Below are positions 22,929 to 30,880 of a stretch of 30,880 nt of DNA, piece by piece (position 1 is the stretch's first letter; each line of letters begins with the position of its first letter). The position numbers and the translations under genes are program-made. Under the pieces are notes generated by a model that was given only the letters and a program-made list of their open reading frames with translations, did no database searches and was not told where the DNA came from. The stretch covers positions 1 through 30,880 of the forward strand of contig UQXK01000019.1 of assembly GCA_900544985.1 (NCBI GenBank), read 5' to 3'. Origin of the DNA: an uncultured Eubacteriales bacterium. Lineage in GTDB: Bacteria > Bacillota > Clostridia > Oscillospirales > CAG-272.

Positions 22929-25628
22929 TCAAAAAGATATTTCCGAAAGTCTCTTTTCATATTCCGCAAGAGATGTTTTGTCCGCGCCGAACATGGGAAG
23001 AGAGCCGAGAAAATGCCCGTTCTTTATTTTGAATTCCTCGTTTTCCCCCGTGACCATCGAATATGCCTGAGGAAGGCATTCCCTCAATGCTTCACGCGCG
23101 TTTTTATCGGAGAGGATATCAATATTCGGAGTATTCAGATCAAACGGTCTTATAAGATATTCCGGAGCTTTCATGGAAAATTCAAAATGCCCCGCGCCTA
23201 CTTTTTGTTTTTCTCCGCCGGGAAGAACGACATCGGCAAAGCACCCTGCCGGAATATCGGCAAAGAGCACAAACTTTCCGTCTTTTATCTCCCACTCCAC
23301 ACAATAAACGCCGCGCGGCGAATCGAATGAGAATTTGATTTTCCTCATTCTGTAATTCGGATGCGGCTCAATACGCGCCCCGAGCCATCCGGGTCTTAAA
23401 GGAGAAAGTCCGGAAATATAGGAATATATCGCCTCGCACACAGAACCGTACGCATAATGATTTAATGAATTCATATTTATGCCGCTTATACTTCCGTCGG
23501 GAAGCACGGAATTCCAGCGTTCCCAGACAGTCGTAGCGCCGAGATTTACGGCATAAAGCCAACCGGGACATTCTTCGTTGTAAAGTATTCTGTATGCGTC
23601 AGAATCCATTCTGTTTTCGAACATTGCGGGAAGAATCAAAGGTGTTCCCGTAAAGCCCGTTTTCATACGGTAGAAATCTTTCGCGAGTCTTTCGCGGAAC
23701 CCTTCTATAACTTTCTTTTTGTTTCTGTATATTCCGTAATACAAAGACAAAACATATGCCGTCTGCGTGTCGAGAGCGAGCCTGCCTGACGGGGCAAAAT
23801 ACTCGTCGAGCAGAGCTTCATATATTCTTTTTGCAAGAGCAGAATATTTCTCCGCATCGTCATTTTTTCCGAGCTCCCTTGCACTTTCAGCCAGAATTTT
23901 TACGGAATTATAGTAGTACACGCTCATTATATAACCGTTATCCGTTCCGCCTGCAAGAGATTGCGGACAAGCACCGTCCTGCGCGAGCCAATCGCCGAAA
24001 GTAAACCCTTTTAAAATAAGACCGAGGTCTCCTTCCGACTTATCTTTTCCGATAAGCACATCAACATAATCGCGCATCATCGTATAGTTTCTTTCAAGAA
24101 GCCGTTTGTCGCCGTAAAACATATAGATTTTCTGCGGAATTATCGTCGCGGCGTCCGCCCAGACAGCGCCGCCGTTCCCCGCCTCGTGTTTAAGCGAAGG
24201 AGAATACATCGGTATATCACCTCCGTAGTACATAGTCTGATCCGCACGAAGATCTCTCATATATTTCTCATAAAAAGGAAAACAGTCCATATTATAGCAC
24301 GCGGTAGCCGTAAACACCTGAGTGTCCGCAGTCCATCCCAGACGCTCGTCGCGCTGCGGACAATCCGTAGGCACATCAAGAAAGTTTCCTTTCTGCCCCC
24401 AAAGAGTGTTTTCTATGAGCTTGTTTATCTTACCGTTGTCCGTAACGCAGCTTGAAACCCGCGGAAGATCCGAATATATCACAACGCCTTCAAACATATC
24501 CGCAGAGATATCGTCAATCCCCTCTACAAGAACATATCTGAATCCGAAATAGGTAAAATACGGTTCATATACACGTTCGGTCCCATCGGAAATATAGACG
24601 GCACGCGCCTTTGCCGTGCGAAGATTTGCACCGAAAAATTCTCCGTTCTGCAATATCTCCCCATGAGAAAGAGACATACGCGTTCCTTTCGGAAGTTTTG
24701 CGCGGAAACGGACAAAGCCGACCATGTTCTGACCGAAATCGAGTATCTTTTTTCCCGATGGCGAAATATATATATGCGGTTTCAGCACAGCTTTTTCCAC
24801 TATCGGCGCACCGAAATCCGCAACGGTATTGAATTTTTCTTTTACAATCTCGCAACCGCAATATTTCTTTTCTGTCAATGTATAATCTCTTACTTCTCCG
24901 TCGTATATGGAATTTTCGGTACAGAAAGACGAATGTGCCCGCCAACTCACATCGGAAAGAATATCTTCCGCCTCTCCGTCTTCAAAGACTATGTGAATGC
25001 GCGCCGACAAAATATATTTGCTTCCGAAAACATTTCCGCCGCGCTCCAAAGGCTTATCTATGCCAAACCGCCCTTTATACCAGCCGTCACCCATATGGAT
25101 TTCTATCTTGTTTTCGCCGCACGAGATAAGATCGGTTATATCATACGTCTGATAACGCAGATACGCATCATAATCGTTATATCCGGGAGTAAGATAGCGA
25201 TTTCCGACACGATCTCCGTTTATTTCCGCCATGTAAAGTCCGAGTCCAGTTATATAAAGACGTGCTTTTTTGATATTTCCCGAAACGGAAAAACTCTTTT
25301 CGAAAATCGGTGCGTACAATTCCGAATCAGACGGCGTTATAAAATCCGCCGAAAGCGCTCCCGCCGTTTCAAATTCGGTCTTTTCCGTTACACCGTCGGC
25401 AAAGACGCAATACTCCATTCTTTCTCCGCACGGGAAGTCAAAATCAAAGTAAAATGCGCCCGCATTACAAAAATCCACTTCACGGGAAGCGAGAAGCGCT
25501 CCTGTTTCGGAAAAAATCTTCGCGGTATATACAGTGTCCGTATCCGCCTTGAAAGAAAAAACAATATTGTTATTCGCTATTCCCATAGGGCTTTCGCGTC
25601 TGTTCACTCTGAGATCGTAAATTTTCAT
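22929..25628 (-). CDS. Alpha-L-rhamnosidase (GH78 family)
   Basis: 899 residues from the ATG at 25628, chosen because GAGAGGTG lies 4-9 bases upstream; an in-frame ATG eight codons earlier lacks a site. The order fits bacterial GH78: an N-terminal Ig-like strand domain (ESPMGIANNNIVFSFKADT), a beta domain (ARLYITGLGLYMAEINGDRVGNRYLTPGYNDYDAYLRYQTYDIT, GDGWYKGRFG), then the (alpha/alpha)6 catalytic domain with DVPTDCPQRDERLGWTADTQVF near residues 418-439, the family's signature segment holding the acidic general-acid candidates. WERWNSVLPDGSISGINMNSLNHYAYGSVCEAIYSYISGL near 700-740 is the second conserved block. There is no signal peptide, so it cleaves alpha-L-rhamnosides in the cytoplasm. 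It is adjacent to but not in the sugar operon and probably works on the same imported glycans. Confidence 0.92.
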   Translation of the reverse strand: MKIYDLRVNRRESPMGIANNNIVFSFKADTDTVYTAKIFSETGALLASREVDFCNAGAFYFDFDFPCGERMEYCVFADGVTEKTEFETAGALSADFITPSDSELYAPIFEKSFSVSGNIKKARLYITGLGLYMAEINGDRVGNRYLTPGYNDYDAYLRYQTYDITDLISCGENKIEIHMGDGWYKGRFGIDKPLERGGNVFGSKYILSARIHIVFEDGEAEDILSDVSWRAHSSFCTENSIYDGEVRDYTLTEKKYCGCEIVKEKFNTVADFGAPIVEKAVLKPHIYISPSGKKILDFGQNMVGFVRFRAKLPKGTRMSLSHGEILQNGEFFGANLRTAKARAVYISDGTERVYEPYFTYFGFRYVLVEGIDDISADMFEGVVIYSDLPRVSSCVTDNGKINKLIENTLWGQKGNFLDVPTDCPQRDERLGWTADTQVFTATACYNMDCFPFYEKYMRDLRADQTMYYGGDIPMYSPSLKHEAGNGGAVWADAATIIPQKIYMFYGDKRLLERNYTMMRDYVDVLIGKDKSEGDLGLILKGFTFGDWLAQDGACPQSLAGGTDNGYIMSVYYYNSVKILAESARELGKNDDAEKYSALAKRIYEALLDEYFAPSGRLALDTQTAYVLSLYYGIYRNKKKVIEGFRERLAKDFYRMKTGFTGTPLILPAMFENRMDSDAYRILYNEECPGWLYAVNLGATTVWERWNSVLPDGSISGINMNSLNHYAYGSVCEAIYSYISGLSPLRPGWLGARIEPHPNYRMRKIKFSFDSPRGVYCVEWEIKDGKFVLFADIPAGCFADVVLPGGEKQKVGAGHFEFSMKAPEYLIRPFDLNTPNIDILSDKNAREALRECLPQAYSMVTGENEEFKIKNGHFLGSLPMFGADKTSLAEYEKRLSEISF

Positions 25629-25754
25629 ACAGCACCTCTCTTCATAAAACATGAAATTTTATTTTCAATTATATTGTCTCCCAAAAAAGATTTTCGGTCA
25701 ATGAAAAAAACGGATATCATGACTTCATTTTTTTGATTTTTTTGAATTTATATA

Positions 25755-25789
25755 CAAAAAACCATCCCTTGCAGTTTAATGCAAGGGAT
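25755..25789 (-). terminator. Terminator-like hairpin between a promoter and the rhamnosidase gene
   Basis: Perfect 10-bp inverted repeat ATCCCTTGCA/TGCAAGGGAT (25764-25773 with 25780-25789), 6-base loop, followed on the minus strand by GGTTTTTTG. It stands about 30 bases downstream of a consensus promoter, so it may act as an attenuator or end a very short RNA. Confidence 0.6.
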
Positions 25790-25817
25790 TAGCGAAATAA
25801 GTATAATGGATCAACTT

Positions 25818-25847
25818 ATTGTATCCCGCAAAAAGTTTTTTTGTCAA
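25818..25847 (-). promoter_or_regulatory. Strong promoter upstream of the rhamnosidase gene
   Basis: Minus-strand TTGACA (25842-25847), 18-base spacer, TACAAT (25818-25823). A second, weak option closer to the gene pairs TTGACC (25696-25701) with TATAAT (25668-25673) at a 22-base spacer and is unlikely to be strong. Confidence 0.55.
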
Positions 25848-25911
25848 TCAGTGTATATTCAACTTTTTTACAACCAACGGTTTAATATTTCAATTAAAAT
25901 ATCCGAAAAAC

Positions 25912-25945
25912 AAAAAAATCCCTGAAATACAGGGACTTTTTATTT
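25912..25945. terminator. Bidirectional terminator-like hairpin
   Basis: TCCCTG/CAGGGA (25919-25924 with 25930-25935) with A7 before and T5-plus after, so it has a U-tract on both strands. It separates the rhamnosidase unit from the gene remnants to the right. Confidence 0.55.
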
Positions 25946-25992
25946 TAGTAATATTCCTCGGGATCTGAAAAAAGCCGACGTTTATATTTATA

Positions 25993-26184
25993 TCATCCGA
26001 ATACGGAATTGATAAACGGTCCGTCGCTATGTGCTTCATTGTGTTTGTCTAAATCGAAATCCGTGTAAATAATATCTTCTACAAGCACATCATCTTATTT
26101 TAAATACAGTTTTCCGTCCTTGGAATAAAATACTTTATTGTTTTCGTCGCAGGTAACATAACACGTCAAAACATATACATTACG
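25993..26184 (-). pseudogene. Leucine-rich-repeat-type and other gene remnants
   Basis: In one minus frame, out of frame with the neighbouring lipoprotein gene, the translation reads VTCDENNKVFYSKDGKLYLK, a stop at 26095-26097, then DDVLVEDIIYTDFDLDKHNEA and HSDGPFINSVFG with a stop at 25993-25995. The first piece resembles the N..VFYSKDGKLY unit of BspA-like leucine-rich repeats. The second looks like the C-terminal tail of some protein but is not recognised. No start codon or ribosome site is present, so these are remnants left after deletion or frameshift. Confidence 0.5.
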
Positions 26185-27050
26185 AATTGCTCCGCTCTGA
26201 TATTCGTTCCGACACCTTGAAAATACAGTCCCTCATACCCCGGCAAAGACACAAACAGAGCATACGGTCGGCTTCCGTCGTAGCTTTCGGGAACATACAG
26301 GTTATAGTGAATATCACCATTGCTTTCGGAATGATAAACATTGTCGAGAACAAAACCGCGATAGCTGTCGCTTCCTTCGGTTACAGAACCATAGATCGGT
26401 TTTACCTCAGTGGAAGTTTGAAAATCCGAAGGCTGTTCAAGTGTATTTTCGGAATGGAAGTTTTGGGTTTGTGACGGATCGGTAATAGATGTGATGGGTT
26501 CGTTGTGACGGGAATATGCAAACGCGCTTTCCCCGATCATGGTTACAGGCTGACCGTTATAGGCCGCAGGGATGATGACCACCGCATTGTCACCCGTATA
26601 GCCCGTCACAGTGTAACCGTTACCGTTTTGGGAAAAAGTCAAGCCGGCAGTTTCCGATGCTTGTGCCTGCCAATGTGCATAGATCGTAATCTCTGCTGTT
26701 ACGGTGTCGGTTTCAAAGTTCCACCGCTCGGCATTCTCGGCTGCTCCCTTGAACCATCCGAGAAAGTCATACCCCTCTTTTGTCGGATTTGCGGGAACCG
26801 TCAACAAGTTACCCGACACTACCGTCTGACTTTCTACAACACTGCCGCCCTGACTGTCAAAATTTACGATATATTGCGTATCGGGAACATCGTCGCCCGT
26901 GTTTGGCGTATTGGGATGATTTGGATTTCCGATTTGTGATGAATCACTTTCCGATGGCGTATTCGGAGTCTTGCCGCTACAGGCTGTGAATAGGATACCC
27001 ATACAAAGCACGAGTGCAAGGATCATAAAAAGCCGATTTCTTTTTTTCAT
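26166..27050 (-). pseudogene. Lipoprotein with InlB-type repeat and truncated esterase domain
   Basis: The open frame codes 294 residues, with a good AAAGGAG site and a lipoprotein signal (MKKRNRLFMILALVLCMGILFTACSG). A Ser/Pro/Asn linker (27-56) leads to an InlB B-repeat (NFDSQGGSVVESQTVVSG ... PTKEGYDFLGWFKG ... ITIYAHWQA, about 60-130). The start of a BspA-like repeat follows (YTVTGYTGDNAVVIIPAAYNG and VTMIGESAFAYS). From about 225 it becomes the first strands of an alpha/beta esterase (HYNLYVPESYDGSRPYALFVSLPGYEG) and then breaks off after IRAEQFVMYMF before any GxSxG nucleophile. It therefore seems a chimera with a missing catalytic half. The start lies 21 bases after the flavodoxin remnant. 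It may still be expressed as a surface protein, but not as an esterase. Confidence 0.6.
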
Positions 27051-27071
27051 TCGTGTATCTCCTTTTCGTTT

Positions 27072-27425
27072 TTATTGTTTTTTGGCATAGCCCAACTCTG
27101 CTACCCACTTTGCAACCTGATCCCCGGCTCCGCTGACACTTCTGCCGCTTACCGAAAGATAATCATCGGTAAGAACCGTGGAACCCGGACAAAGCTTTGC
27201 GATGGTTGAACGACTGCTTGCTCCCGACGAGCTGCCGTTGTGTGAGAAAAACGGAATAATGGTTTTACCTGACAGATCATATTCCTCCAAAAAAGTCCAG
27301 ACCGGCATCGGCAGATCATACCACCAGATTGGAAAGCCCAAAAAGATCACATTGTATTGCGCCATTACTTCTGCGTCAATATGTGAAGAGATGGCAGGAC
27401 GAGTGCCGTTAGTCGGGATAGTATT
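27072..27425 (-). pseudogene. 5'-truncated flavodoxin
   Basis: Translation from about TNGTRPAISSHIDAEVMAQYN onwards, including VIFLGFPIWWYDLPMPVWTF and LEEYDLSGKTIIPFFSHNGSS, matches the C-terminal two thirds of Flavodoxin_4-type proteins and runs to an intact stop. The N-terminal part with the FMN phosphate-binding loop is missing. Upstream of about 27425 the sequence belongs, in another frame, to the Api92-like gene. No start codon suits the fragment, so it cannot make a working flavodoxin. Confidence 0.75.
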
Positions 27426-27873
27426 CTTCCATTCTGTCACCACCCATATAGATATGCCGTCCGCAATTGCATCCGATGTCCTCATCCGCCCAACTGTGTT
27501 CGATGCCGATGTGAGGGTACATTTCCGACAGTTTCTCAATAACCGGGTGCGGGGCAGACCATGCTGTGTCAAATTTCAAAGCGTTTTCCGGTTGGTCATA
27601 TTCGCAGTACCCATATGAGTTCCATTTGGTACCCCAATGAGAAACATTCCAATCATACCAGTTTTTTGTCCCGTATTTTTCTCTTTCTGCGGGACCGAGG
27701 TTTCCACGGTAGAGGTAATCCGGTTGCGGAATGACTTTACCAAAGTCAATGGTATGAACATCGGCTTTTACACCGTGTTCAGACAGATCATCATAGGCAA
27801 TTGCTTGGAGCATTTGTGCAATTGCTTGCGGATCACCCTGAAAACGGATGATGTTCGTAATATGATTAGGCAT
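27409..27873 (-). CDS. Api92-like (DUF1281-type) mobile-element protein, perhaps C-terminally shortened
   Basis: 154 residues: MPNHITNIIRFQGDPQAIAQ opens the ferredoxin-like fold of Api92-like proteins, with YGTKNWYDWNVSHWGTKWNSYG and ALKFDTAWSAPHPVIEKLSEMYP as the conserved blocks and GCNCGRHIYMGGDRMEEYYPD at the end. This family is common in phages and integrative elements of Bacillota; its function is not established. GAGAAACACA precedes the ATG, and the start overlaps the methyltransferase stop by 8 bases. Its stop codon falls at the junction with the flavodoxin remnant, so the natural C-terminus may have been lost. Confidence 0.75.
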   Translation of the reverse strand: MPNHITNIIRFQGDPQAIAQMLQAIAYDDLSEHGVKADVHTIDFGKVIPQPDYLYRGNLGPAEREKYGTKNWYDWNVSHWGTKWNSYGYCEYDQPENALKFDTAWSAPHPVIEKLSEMYPHIGIEHSWADEDIGCNCGRHIYMGGDRMEEYYPD

Positions 27874-29150
27874 TGTGTTTCTCCTGTTCTGACATTTCGT
27901 AATAAATATTTTTAATAACCGTTCCTACCGCCGAAACCACAGGAACGCTGACCGCATTACCTGCCATTTTATAAAGCCGTGCATCGGACAGTCCGGTTGC
28001 GGCGGCTCTGTCAAACTGTTCGTCGGTAAATCCCTGCAATCTCCAGGCTTCGCGAGGCGTTAATTTCCGCACACGGCCGCTGTGATAGATGCCATGCCTG
28101 TCCTGTGCGGTCAGCGTGAACATCGGCTCATTCGGCTCTTTGATTCGTCTCCCTTGCTGTCTGACATTCTCTTTATCTGGGGCGATAACAGCACATGGAG
28201 CATCCCCGGTAACCAAAACACCGGAATGTTCGCCTTTACGATGACTGATACCGGAATCATGGCGTGCGGTAATACATCTTGCCACATCCGTGAGATGCGG
28301 AGGCGGATTCAGATCGATGAAAAAACACCCCTGCGTATTGCCGGGTGTTACGGTATGTGCAATCTGATACCCGACTCTGCCGCGGCGGGTATTCATATTG
28401 GCATAAGCAAGGTCAATGCTGTCGCCCGGACGAGCCAATTGGTAACCGGATTTGGTTTTTACCTTGATAGGCAGATTGAATCCATCCACCTCATACAGTC
28501 CTGTGTTTCCGGAAAAGCCACCTCCGCAGCTTGTCAGGGTGCAGGAGAGTCCGTCTGTCCGATAGACCCGTTCGCCTTGTTTTCCGGGTATGCTTTGGAT
28601 AAGAGTTTTTCCATTTGACTCTGTGAAAGATAATATTTCTCCGGCACATTTGTCTCTAAGATATCCGACAATATACACTCTCTGCCGGGATTGGGGGACA
28701 CCGAAATCTTTGCTGTTAAGCACCTGCCATGCGACATCGTACCCCAGTTCATCCAGCGTAGCGAGGATGGTCGCAAATGTCCTGCCGTTGTCATGCGACA
28801 GGAGTCCGGGAACGTTTTCATGTGGGTCTCTTAACTTGAGCGATCCGGGCAATTTCAAAAAACAGTGTTCCGCGTGTGTCATCAAATCCACGGCGCCGAC
28901 CGGCGATGGAAAAGGATTGACAGGGGAACCCTCCGCAAATAAGGTCGATATCCGGCACGGCACTCGGATCGATTGTTCTTGCATCGTTAAAATAGATCTC
29001 TCCTTTCGGTTGATAGATTGCTGTATACGCTTGGTTAGCATACTTGTCGATCTCACAGTGACCGACAAAAGAAAAGCCCCCGATGCGGTCAAGTCCGGAA
29101 CGGAAACCGCCGATGCCGGAAAACATATCCAATGTTCGTATGTTTCCCAT
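27866..29150 (-). pseudogene. C5 cytosine-specific DNA methyltransferase, frameshifted
   Basis: Starts MGNIRTLDMFSGIGGFRSGLD (motif I, ATG at 29150, GAGG upstream) and continues through DLICGGFPCQSFSIAGRRRGF (motif IV with the catalytic PCQ Cys) to IARIAQVKRPT and a stop at 28818. The rest is in another minus frame: ENVPGLLSHDNGRTFATIL (motif VI), FGVPQSRQRVYIVG (motif VIII), then a long target-recognition region and LTPREAWRLQGFTDEQF and MAGNAVSVPVV (motifs IX-X), ending at 27866. Compared with intact relatives about five residues (KRP-xxxxx-ENV) are missing at the junction: 4 bases stand where 15 are expected, an 11-base deletion. In enzymes of this type m5C is made with SAM. As it stands no single chain is made, and function is doubtful. 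Confidence 0.82.
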
Positions 29151-29157
29151 CGGTGCC

Positions 29158-30042
29158 TCACATTCCGGGCACCATGCCGTAGGTTTCGCCTGTGGCGTTC
29201 ATCAGCATGGTCTTGATCTCATCGGGGGCGTTATTCTTATCTGTATGGATGTCACCTAAGATTTCAGGTGTATAGTAGTAATCGTATGGAATAAAATTTT
29301 CTTTCATGTATTTTGGCAATCTGCCAACACGATCTTCTTCGAAGCTAAACATTCCGTAGGGAGTCAAAAAGTTGGTACCCCAATGTTCACCTGAAGAAGA
29401 AAGATCGAGTTCGACCAGGCCGACAAGGATATCTCCTGTTTTTTCTGATTGAAGAACGGCGGGAAGAATGATCCATTCGGCATCCCGCCCGGTCAGCAGA
29501 TCATCGCCGTAGATTTGAACGAATGCTTCATGGAACATTTTAAGCAGTTCTGTCGGGTATTCGAGATCGTGGGTTTGACAGGCATGGAGATATTTCTCAT
29601 AATCAATTTTCGGAAAAACTTCAGTATCCAGAACATGAAGAAAAGCCGCAATGTTTTTGTCATCACGGCTTTGGTATTTGGTTTCTTGTATTTGCTGTGG
29701 TTCGTGCGGATAGACTTCAAATTCCATCAAAACGCTTCCGTCCTTTGCACGATTATTGAGAAGTTTTATGCAGTTTCCCTCAAAGAGATAATCTCCCGCT
29801 TTTTCAAAGTCTGTACGAAATCCTTTTCCGTTGTTACAGACAGACCATCTGTGACAAGGCTGATCCTTAATGCTTGAATAAAAGCAGTTGGTATGCACTT
29901 CATTGACCACACGGGTAAGACCGACCATATCCGGGTGATAGGCATGGGACAGCGTTTTCATCTCGGTGCCGGGGACGATCAGACGTTTGAGTTCGGCAAG
30001 ATTGCGGATCGCATACGGTTTTCTTTCTGTTTCTTTCTGCAT
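29158..30042 (-). CDS. Conserved hypothetical protein of integrative-element cargo
   Basis: 294 residues from the ATG at 30042 (GGGGTG 6 bases upstream); a TTG further up is possible but overlaps the preceding gene. The N-terminal part (PYAIRNLAELKRLIVPGTEM, VVNEVHTNCFYSSIKDQPCH) and the remainder show no catalytic motif I recognise. The protein is soluble, acidic towards the C-terminus, and about the size of hypothetical genes located between DUF4314 and C5-methyltransferase genes in clostridial integrative elements. The stop is 7 bases before the methyltransferase ATG, so the genes form one operon. The central part SVLMEFEVYPHEPQQIQETK and EWIILPAVLQSEKTGDILVGLVELDLS may be a beta-rich core. 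Confidence 0.68.
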   Translation of the reverse strand: MQKETERKPYAIRNLAELKRLIVPGTEMKTLSHAYHPDMVGLTRVVNEVHTNCFYSSIKDQPCHRWSVCNNGKGFRTDFEKAGDYLFEGNCIKLLNNRAKDGSVLMEFEVYPHEPQQIQETKYQSRDDKNIAAFLHVLDTEVFPKIDYEKYLHACQTHDLEYPTELLKMFHEAFVQIYGDDLLTGRDAEWIILPAVLQSEKTGDILVGLVELDLSSSGEHWGTNFLTPYGMFSFEEDRVGRLPKYMKENFIPYDYYYTPEILGDIHTDKNNAPDEIKTMLMNATGETYGMVPGM

Positions 30043-30056
30043 GTTATCACCCCAAA

Positions 30057-30347
30057 TCACATACTCATCCCGCAATCCTGATCTTCCGAAGAGACTTCAC
30101 CGTTTTCTTCGGCAATTTCATCTGAAGTCAGTCTGCGGAATCGGTCTTCGCCGGGGATGAGTCCGAGATCACTTCCCGTGTCCCATTTCATGTGGATCGT
30201 ACCTGTGTCGTCAACATGAAGTACTGTTCCTCGGGTACCCAGTGGAATTTTAGAGTAAGGATCGTCCATCGATTGAAGCTCGAGGCGAGTACCGGGTGGG
30301 TAATTGGCTTTCATTCGCTGTACAAATTGTTTTTCGTATTTGTTCAT
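30057..30347 (-). CDS. DUF4314-domain small protein
   Basis: 96 residues from the ATG at 30347 (AAAGGA 5-6 bases upstream); the longer in-frame reading to 30425 has no site. The core PGTRLELQSMDDPYSKIPLGT and RGTVLHVDDTGTIHMKWDTG with SDLGLIPGEDRFRRL is the beta-barrel-like pattern of DUF4314 proteins, abundant in Tn916/Tn1549-type elements and phages of Bacillota. The function is unknown. It starts the module that continues with the hypothetical protein, methyltransferase and Api92-like gene. The C-terminal tail (EIAEENGEVSSEDQDCGMSM) is acidic. No clear promoter is seen in the 120 bases upstream; a terminator lies at 30468-30511. Confidence 0.82.
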   Translation of the reverse strand: MNKYEKQFVQRMKANYPPGTRLELQSMDDPYSKIPLGTRGTVLHVDDTGTIHMKWDTGSDLGLIPGEDRFRRLTSDEIAEENGEVSSEDQDCGMSM

Positions 30348-30467
30348 TTCGTTCCTTTCATGATTGATTATTAGTTCGGGGAAGTCAATCGGTGGGGTTA
30401 CGACAGTGGATAAAGAATATTTCAATCACCTCTTTTCAGACACAAAGATTTAACAAATTCAGGGAAC

Positions 30468-30511
30468 AAAAAAAGGGCAGATTCTCATGATTCACTCATG
30501 AAAATCTGCCC
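30468..30511 (-). terminator. Terminator upstream of the DUF4314 gene
   Basis: Stem GGGCAGATT/AATCTGCCC (30475-30483 with 30503-30511) is followed on the minus strand by T7. It insulates the element-derived genes from the tRNA side. Confidence 0.7.
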
Positions 30512-30610
30512 GAGAATAATAGTCAAATGGCACTTCGCCGGTACAATTCCGGTTGATATGCCGTTTTTGCCCAAAAATATCTATGAAAATCAGTACCGGA
30601 ATCAGGAACG
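30512..30610. other. Short stretch without an assignable gene
   Basis: A minus frame reads IFGQKRHINRNCTGEVPFDY and continues YSRADFHE to a stop, which looks like a protein C-terminus but is not recognised. CCGGTAC/GTACCGG palindromic segments occur twice. It may be a remnant of the element's edge. Confidence 0.3.
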
Positions 30611-30649
30611 AAAAAAGTCCAGAAACCCTTATGGTTACTGGACTTTTTC
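30611..30649 (-). terminator. Terminator after the tRNA-Cys gene
   Basis: AGTCCAG/CTGGACT (30616-30622 with 30638-30644), extended by AACC/GGTT pairing, with A6 before and T5 after, so a U-tract follows on the minus strand. Confidence 0.75.
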
Positions 30650-30677
30650 GGTGTATATCTATTTGTACACACAGACT

Positions 30678-30752
<75 letters not shown>

Positions 30753-30825
30753 GGAGAATGAAAAAACGAAAAGATGCTTCTTATGAAAATTTCTACATCA
30801 TTTTCGTTTTTGCAAACCGCTATTA

Positions 30826-30880
30826 TGGAGCGGATTACGGGGCTCGAACCCGCCACCTCGACCTTGGCAAGGTCGCGCTC
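30826..30880 (-). tRNA. tRNA-Gly (GCC), 5' part outside the window
   Basis: The visible part has the anticodon arm with loop TTGCCAA (anticodon GCC), T arm GGCGGGTTCGAGCCCCG, acceptor 3' arm and encoded CCA (30826-30828). It lies 73 bases upstream of tRNA-Cys in the same direction, probably one transcript. Confidence 0.9.

Noticed and set aside
22639..23070. Plus-strand open frame across the gap after the AraC-GH39 terminator
   Set aside because: It starts before a strong terminator, runs into the antisense of the rhamnosidase gene, and shows no recognisable domain.
24663..25736. Long plus-strand open frame (357 residues) opposite the rhamnosidase gene
   Set aside because: The minus strand carries all GH78 motifs; the plus translation is Arg/Ile/Phe-rich and lacks a ribosome site.
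27072..27572. 166-residue frame as an intact flavodoxin
   Set aside because: Only the part after about 27425 is flavodoxin; the first 48 residues are the Api92-like gene read in another frame.

Overview
The window looks like a chromosome segment of a low-to-mid GC Clostridia-type bacterium (Bacillota), probably a gut-associated polysaccharide degrader. The reasons are AGGAGG-type ribosome sites, sigma-A promoters of the TTGACA/TATAAT kind, lipoprotein signals, an ECF sigma factor paired with a DUF4367-like membrane protein, CUT2-type sugar uptake genes and several glycosidases. Taxonomy below class level cannot be read from the sequence alone.

Layout. 1-1193: end of a methionine/folate operon (metF, then a stand-alone MetH activation-domain protein cut by the window edge). 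1264-6971: an ADP-ribosylglycohydrolase-like gene, a large lipoprotein with a DUF4886/SGNH-like domain and two tandem C-terminal repeats, and a divergent putative (alpha/alpha)6 glycosidase. 7199-9678: a small XRE regulator, a small secreted protein, a DUF4367-like membrane protein and an ECF sigma factor. 10202-19925: a nine-gene minus-strand sugar-utilisation operon in transcription order ABC ATPase, permease, substrate-binding lipoprotein, second permease, GH3 glycosidase, alpha/beta esterase, small membrane protein, NAD(P)-binding protein, beta-phosphoglucomutase. It is divergent from a plus-strand 821-residue protein that fuses an AraC-type regulator to a GH39 glycosidase with both catalytic glutamates present. 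22929-25847: a GH78 alpha-L-rhamnosidase. None of these enzymes has a signal peptide, so the inferred job is import of acetylated, possibly rhamnose-containing oligosaccharides followed by cytoplasmic de-esterification, hydrolysis or phosphorolysis, and entry of hexose 1-phosphate into glycolysis.

25990-30350 is different in character: a scrap yard of truncated genes (leucine-rich-repeat remnant, lipoprotein/esterase chimera, flavodoxin lacking its FMN end) joined to a piece of integrative-element cargo (DUF4314, a conserved hypothetical protein, a frameshifted C5 cytosine methyltransferase, an Api92-like protein). It ends close to a tRNA-Cys and a partial tRNA-Gly.

The least expected non-coding signal is a family of modular stem-loop repeats of about 150-220 bp. 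Three copies lie immediately downstream of unrelated genes, each in the same orientation as the gene it follows and each ending in the same GCACGG terminator hairpin; a fourth partial copy sits in tandem.
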